In this document: one piece after another, positions 58,786-64,000 of the stretch | Numbering within the stretch: position 1 is the first letter of the stretch | How the letters are laid out: each line of letters begins with the position of its first letter | NCBI GenBank assembly: GCA_963210315.1 | Contig: OY723248.1 | Span: 1,070,727-1,134,726, forward strand | Reading direction: 5' to 3' | From: Rhynchopus euleeides | Taxonomy: Eukaryota; Euglenozoa; Diplonemea; Diplonemida; Diplonemidae | Length of the DNA: 64,000 nucleotides | Notes under the pieces: generated by a model | Database searches by the model: none | The model's input: the letters and a program-made list of their open reading frames with translations, nothing else | Told to the model about the DNA's origin: nothing | Position numbers and translations under genes: made by a program

Positions 58786-61700
58786 TCAGGTCCCAGCTCT
58801 TGTTGAAACAGAACGCAAACCCTTGCGATGTGTGGCTTCCAAGTTGGCCTGTGTCCCTTTGATCCACATGAAATGATCCCCAACCCCAGCCTGACCCAGG
58901 TTAGCCAGGGTCACACGTCTGTCTGGAGGAAAATCCTGGAGGGTGGTGTCAATGGAGGTGAAGTTGTAAGAAAGGGGGACATAACTGTTAAATCCTGAAG
59001 CAAAGTCATCATGATTACCAGGATAAATCATGTTCGTGACGACTGTGATCAAGACATTCTTCATTGTGGAAAGAACAGAAATTTCGTCATCCTCTGCATA
59101 CCTTCTCGTTCTTAAACGGGTAAGCACGTATGGCTCACTACCGTCGTCAAGGGGTTGGCAGGGATGGTACGGGAGATTTCCCCACATTCTCACCGCCTCC
59201 ACTTCCGGTTGCACCTCTCTGCATGAAAGAGAAGCCGCCATTGCAGTCACAAAATTGACGGCTTCTTCGCGAAGGGAAGCGCCCCCACGTGGGTTGCCTG
59301 TGAGACATTCATGAAAAGCATGAAACAGGCAATTCCCATCACCAGGCACATTGACTGTGCTCAGGGAAAACAAGAGAAGACGTTGCGTGAGGGTATCATG
59401 ACGAGACGCGGGATTGTCGATGCCCTTGTCAGGTACGTGGGGCCTCCGTGGACCGGGACAGGGGAGTGCCATGGGGACCGCCTTCCTCCGCATATCCTCT
59501 TGCTCCATTTGTTCTTGTGCGTTTTCCACGTTTGGACCCATGTTCTGAATTCTATAAAAAACACTTGAAGCACGGGAAAAGTCACGCTCAGTGGGGAGGT
59601 GGAGGGAGTAAAAATTCGTTTGGGTATCCTGCCGGTACTGGTAAAGGAAGATAGTAGGGAGAGAAGCCGTACTTCCTGCTTCCCAGTTCTTTGCCTTCTC
59701 ACACCATGTGCGAGGCCGTAACTCCCTGACCCTGGGTTTACCTTCCTTGTTCTGAGTAATAATTCTCAAGCGAATCTGGTGCACATTCACAAAAAAATGC
59801 AGGGCAAAAGAACCACCACGTTGGGTCACCTTTTCATCTTCCGCCGCTTTGCACATACTCTTGCGCCAGTGAACGAGAGACTGGTGCCTTTCATGTACGG
59901 GCAGGTTCTTCTCCCCCTTCTCTTCAAAAACAGAAGCAAGGGTATCCTTGTGTATTTTCATGAGGTACACCTCCAGGTCGTGTTTCATGTTTGTTGCGTC
60001 ACCAAAGGCACTCTCACGCAGAGCGCGGACTGACTGGTACGCAGAAAAACGGTTGAAACGGAGGAGGGAAAGAAAAAAGCCGTCACCTTCCTGCACAGTA
60101 TCTGTGACGGGGAGATGGTGGTATTTCGAAAAATACAGCAGGGTCTCTGGGATGAGGTGGCGTTGGGAAGTTGCTGGAATGTATGACTCGTCACTCAGTT
60201 GAGCCGTATCATACCTCCCATGTCCAAGGCGCCCCTTCTTGTCTCTTGGGGTCTCTGGCACCTGGGAGAGGTCAATGACTTCAGTCCCCCCAAACCGTTT
60301 TCTCTTCCGGACTGTGGGCCCGCTCCGAACAACAGAACGCGACTTCACTGCCACAGGGAATGTGCGCCTGGGTCGGGTGCCAAAAAATTGTGCCTTGGTG
60401 GTGGGGAGGACACCTTTCGGCACAAGTTTAAAAACTTCATATGCATGGCTTTCCCGATCCAGATCCCCTGCGGCAATGGCGCGCTTGGCAGTGTCCGTGT
60501 CGTGAACCACCCAATAAAGCGTTTCGCGCGGATAGGCGTGCAGTTGGGCTGGAGTCAACTTCTGCAATGTGGCAACGGTGTCTTTGAGGGGGAAGGCAAC
60601 CATCCAATGCAGAGTTTGACGGTTAAAAAAAAGAGGGCTGGGGAAGAAATAGACTGAGGATCATCAACAAAGGTATTTTTTTTACTTACCGGCAGAAGCC
60701 GATAGCCATTGTTCCGGAGTCCACTTGTGTGCTGTTCGATGGCCCGTTGCATCGTTGCCAGCGTGAACTTACCGGTCCAGTGAAAGCTCTCTGGATTGAC
60801 CTCGTGTTGCAAAACCTGCATCTCCCGGAAGGTGAGAAACTGGATGCCACACTCACCCAAAAACCAGTTGAGGGAAGCCCAACCCCCCTCGTGCGTGGAC
60901 TCCGACGCATGCAACACACCATCCTTCTGCCGCCCACAACCTGGAGAGGCGTGGAGGCCGAGAGGAAAACAATGCTCATTCAGGAGAGCGATCCTAGCCG
61001 CCCCAACATCATTTGCCTCAGGATCAGCCTCATCACCCACCTCCACCTCCTCTTCCTCCTCCTCCTCCTCCTCCACAGCATCCACAGCATCCACAGCCTC
61101 CTCACCATCCTCACAACCCTTGCCATCCTCACCCTGTCCCTTCTCCTCTTTCAACGCAGCAGGTGCAGTCTTCACTCTCCGGTAGAGCTCCGTGATTGTA
61201 TCTACCACGGAGGGCGAGATGGTGTCGGGGAAGGTGCGGGCCTTCAAGCCAAGGGTCTCCTCCACGGCCTCGACATGGCCACTCAACTGCTCCGTCCAGT
61301 TGCGCAGGAGGAGGGCGGAGAGGTCGCGCTTCGTCTCCCCAGCCTCCACCTTCAGGCCCGCCTTGGCCAACAACGCGAACAGGGTGGGGGCGTCGAGGCG
61401 GCCCAGCCGCTCCCTCGGCTGCAGCTGCTGCCCCTTCTCCCGCAGAATGGGGAGGATTCGCCCCCACTGCGTCAGGGCAAAGCGCACACGGACGTCGTGC
61501 GACGCAGACGAGACAGCGTCGGACCCCCACGGCTTCAGCCCCGCCTTCCGCAAAAATCTGGACAGCGGTTTCGAACGAACCGGAAGGATGCCAACTGCCT
61601 CCTTCACGGACTTCAGCCGCTCCACCCAGACACGGGCATCCGCAGAGCCAGGGCCACACAGCTTCTCAGCAAAGCTGCGTGTCAGCGCCTCCTTCTGCCG

Positions 61701-64000
61701 CGCCACCTCCTTTCCCTTGCTCATCGCCGTGACAGGGATGGCGTGGAGGGCGCAGAGGCGGACGAGGTCAGGGTGGGCCACCCCGCTGACGGCCTTCAGC
61801 GCAGCCGCAGAAGCCCCCGTGGCGGTGTTCGCCGCGGCCTCGGTGTACATCCCGCCACGGGTCTTCTTCCGCGCCCGCTTCGCCTGGCGCAGCAAACGGC
61901 CGTACCTGTAAGGCGATGGAAAGGAATGGTTGTACGACGAATCACACTGAAAACAGGAAATGGTGATAATGAAGTAGTCTTCTTCGTGACTTGGAAAAGT
62001 CATGAAGAAGAGAGGAAGAGAGAATGACAATGAATGATTTGTTTGTGCGCACTATGCAATATATCTGTTCATGGAATTATGTATGTTGCACTGCACGCTG
62101 CCAACAGCCTATTGTTTACTGTCACAAGCAAGATTGTTTGTGTAAAAAAATCTATCGGTTCTGACTCTGCCAGCATATGTTGTTGCGATGTAAAAAAAAA
62201 GAACGAAGGGAGGGGAGAAAAAAGGAGGCTGAAGAGCCTGCGTACCTTGCGTTGTTGCAGTTGCCATAACCCAACAGGAAGCGGTTCACCTTGCTCTGGG
62301 TAATCCCAGACAAGGCAGCAGAAGAGAGGTTGGGGGCCCTCTGCGCCAAGAACGATGCATTCCCAGCCACACACTCTGCGAGGTCTTGTGTGGAGGGTAG
62401 CGAAGGGAGGTCTTCGGGTGATGCCGACGCCATTGCAGCTTCATCGTAGCCGATGAACCTTGCCAATGTGCTCGCAAACCCCTGGATGCAGGGAACCCAG
62501 ACCTCCGCAAATACATCGTGGTGATCCTTCACCACCTCCAACGCCTCAGCCCGCCCCACCTCCTCCTCACCGTGGCGGGGTTGTCCCCAATGCTTCCGCA
62601 GGGCAGGGAAGTCGTTGTCGGCGGAGTCGGCGCTCAGGTCGCGGGCGAGGAGGTGCAGCGGCCTCAGCACACCCCATCCCGCCTCGAAGTTGACCTCGAG
62701 GCGGCCCGTCTCCTCGTTCAACCGCCTGGGCTTGAGGTCGTTGAGGAACCTCAAGTACAGGCTGCCAATGAAATGGCAGGCTGCACAGTAGGCGGCGACG
62801 GTGGGGGTCCCCAGAAGAGTGAGGATCTCTGTCGCAGTCGGGGTGAACCGCTCCTCTCTCACCATCTCCAGGATGGAGGCGGAGAACTTGAGGAGGCGGG
62901 AGCACTGCTGAGGACGGGCATGCCACTTCGACCCCCGCTCACGGGCAAACCCCAGGCCCCGGGGGTAGCGCATGTCAAGTGCTTTCCCAAGCTCAGCATC
63001 CACGAAAATGACCCCGGCGGTTGACCGGCCGTTTGTCGGGTCGAGGACTGCAAGTACGCTGGCAACGTTGGCTGCCGGGTCGACCCGATGAGACATCATC
63101 AAGGCCTTCCCCGCCGTCTGCACTGCGTACTTCAGTGCGCCTCCAACCTTATGGTGCATGCACCGTAGGTGGACGATGGCGCCCCCCGCGTCCCTGGTCG
63201 CCTTCGCCTCCGTGCTAGCATGGTCGCTCAGGGTGGCGTTGCTAATACGGAGCTTGTGGGCGGAGACTATGCGGCGGACCGCCTGCAGGTTGGAGGTCTT
63301 CCCTGCAGCCTTCCCGTTCTTCAGGGGGAGGGCGGAGGCGCAGGCCCCGCGTACGCGATTCTCGTCTGCAGCGACGTGGGCGGTGACAACGTGCAGCGAG
63401 ACACTACTCCGGCCCAAGGAGGAGGTGGCATCGTGGGCGAGGGAGAGGGTGGCCTTCTGCCGGTCTTTGCCTAGGCCCCCTCCGCCGGTCTGCGTCCTCG
63501 CGACATCCTCCAAGAAGACGGCGAAGGAAGCCGCTCCGCTCGGGATCTCGAATTCGCGGAGCGTCCAGCGAGAGGGGATCGGCATCTCCACCCCATCGCT
63601 CAGGAGCTTGATGATGTCGCGCAGCACCCTGCGCGACGACTCCTGACCGATGCCAGCCATCCGCAACTCCAACAGCGCCCGCAGCACCTTCATGGGGTAG
63701 GGCTCGGTGCAGGACTTCCGGCCCGTCACCCCACGAAGAACAATGTCCCCCTTGCGCCCGAGAACCTCGTGCGCAGCAGCCAACTCCTCCGTCAGCTGCG
63801 CAATGCGGTCCTTCGCCCTCAGCAAGGCCTTCTGCAAAGCCTTGACCTGCAAGACCCGCTCGGGGAGGGTCTTGGAGGGGCGCCCCACGGGGGCCGGCGG
63901 AGGCGTGCCCTGTCCGACGAAGTGGAGGCTGCACGGCCGTCCCGGCACTGCATTTCCGATGCAGTACTTCTTCTTCATCCCCCGGGTATCACTACCCTTC
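58786..64000 (-). CDS. OTU/transposase multidomain protein, copy 3 (5' end beyond window)
   Basis: Exon 3 60561-58786, exon 2 61905-60690 and exon 1 from the window edge to 62246. Exon sequences translate as in copies 1 and 2 over the shared part. Intron 1 (62,245-61,906) is 340 nt instead of 238 because of a 106-nt block at 62,038-62,143 replacing 4 nt; its splice sites (AAG|GTACGC, TTACAG|G) are unchanged. The start codon (expected about 800 bp beyond the window) is not visible. Confidence 0.6.
62038..62143. other. 106-nt insertion/replacement in intron 1, unit 3 only
   Basis: AT-rich, low-GC block (starts TTTGTTTGTGCGCACTATGC, ends AAGATTGTTTGTGT) absent from the other two copies, where GATA stands instead. 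It begins and ends with TTTGTTTGTG/TTGTTTGTGT-like phrases. No TIRs or clear target duplication. Confidence 0.7.

Larger units (their letters stand above)
57554..64000. repeat. Tandem compound unit 3 (partial, runs off the window)
   Basis: Third copy, offset 23,290 from unit 2 up to 62,037, then 23,392 because 106 nt replace 4 nt inside intron 1 of the transposon gene. It has the 7-copy subterminal array like unit 2. Confidence 0.9.
57554..64000. mobile_element. OTU DNA transposon, copy 3 (partial)
   Basis: Left TIR at 57,554-57,568 and 7-copy subterminal array at 57,726-58,099; the right half is beyond the window. Confidence 0.7.

Overview
The window is eukaryotic nuclear DNA. The genes carry GT-AG introns, open frames are split into exons, there are no bacterial-style operons, and mobile elements and satellites dominate. 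The GC-rich coding sequence and a host-type secreted or membrane protein with a (T-P-A-P)n stalk suggest a protist or alga, perhaps a chromerid- or dinoflagellate-like alveolate. The organism is an inference; no rRNA or tRNA was seen to fix it.

Layout. Positions 1-11,540 are a mixed single-copy region. It holds the C-terminal part of a hAT-like transposase (1-783), a possible multi-exon gene in a G/C-run-rich stretch (about 1.3-2.06 kb, minus), a 1.4-kb TIR element with a TAA target duplication (2,234-3,639), and one clear host-type gene for a type I membrane protein (4,532-6,334, minus). It also holds a 109-bp MITE (7,516-7,624), a 1-kb TIR element (7,660-8,674), a two-frame ORF1-like locus (9,158-10,764) and a 120-bp hairpin (10,914-11,038).

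Positions 11,541-64,000 are a head-to-tail tandem array of one compound unit: unit 1 is 11,541-34,263 (22,723 bp), unit 2 is 34,264-57,553 (23,290 bp) and unit 3 starts at 57,554 and runs off the window. The copies look almost identical. They differ in a subterminal repeat count (5 versus 7), poly-G lengths, a 475-bp extra module in unit 2 and a 102-nt net insertion in an intron of unit 3.

Each complete unit contains, in order: (a) a ~10.1-kb DNA transposon with 15-bp TIRs (TAGAGGAGGCATAGC), whose single three-exon minus-strand gene would encode a ~1,848-aa protein with a putative RNase-H-fold transposase, a Josephin-like region lacking the catalytic Cys, a degenerate OTU domain and an intact OTU cysteine-protease domain, plus a 2.3-kb 31-bp satellite; (b) a tyrosine-recombinase (YR) retrotransposon on the plus strand, ordered Gag-YR-RT/RNase H, with A1...B1-A2-B2 split direct repeats; (c) an array of inverted and tandem ~0.5-kb modules made from the ends of that retrotransposon; (d) a 41-bp minisatellite; (e) a gene-poor stretch with MITE pieces and a gene fragment; (f) a second, different YR retrotransposon on the minus strand with the same gene order and its own split direct repeats.

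The two YR retrotransposons share a striking expression plan. Gag and YR lie in one frame separated by a single UGA followed by CUG, which suggests stop readthrough, and RT/RNase H follows in another frame by an overlap (TGATG in the first element). Both RTs read WIDN where most RTs have YxDD. The Gag-YR-RT order is that described for VIPER-type elements of trypanosomatids and differs from classical DIRS order. The OTU/Josephin-bearing transposon and the paired readthrough YR retrotransposons are the most promising candidates for undescribed systems.
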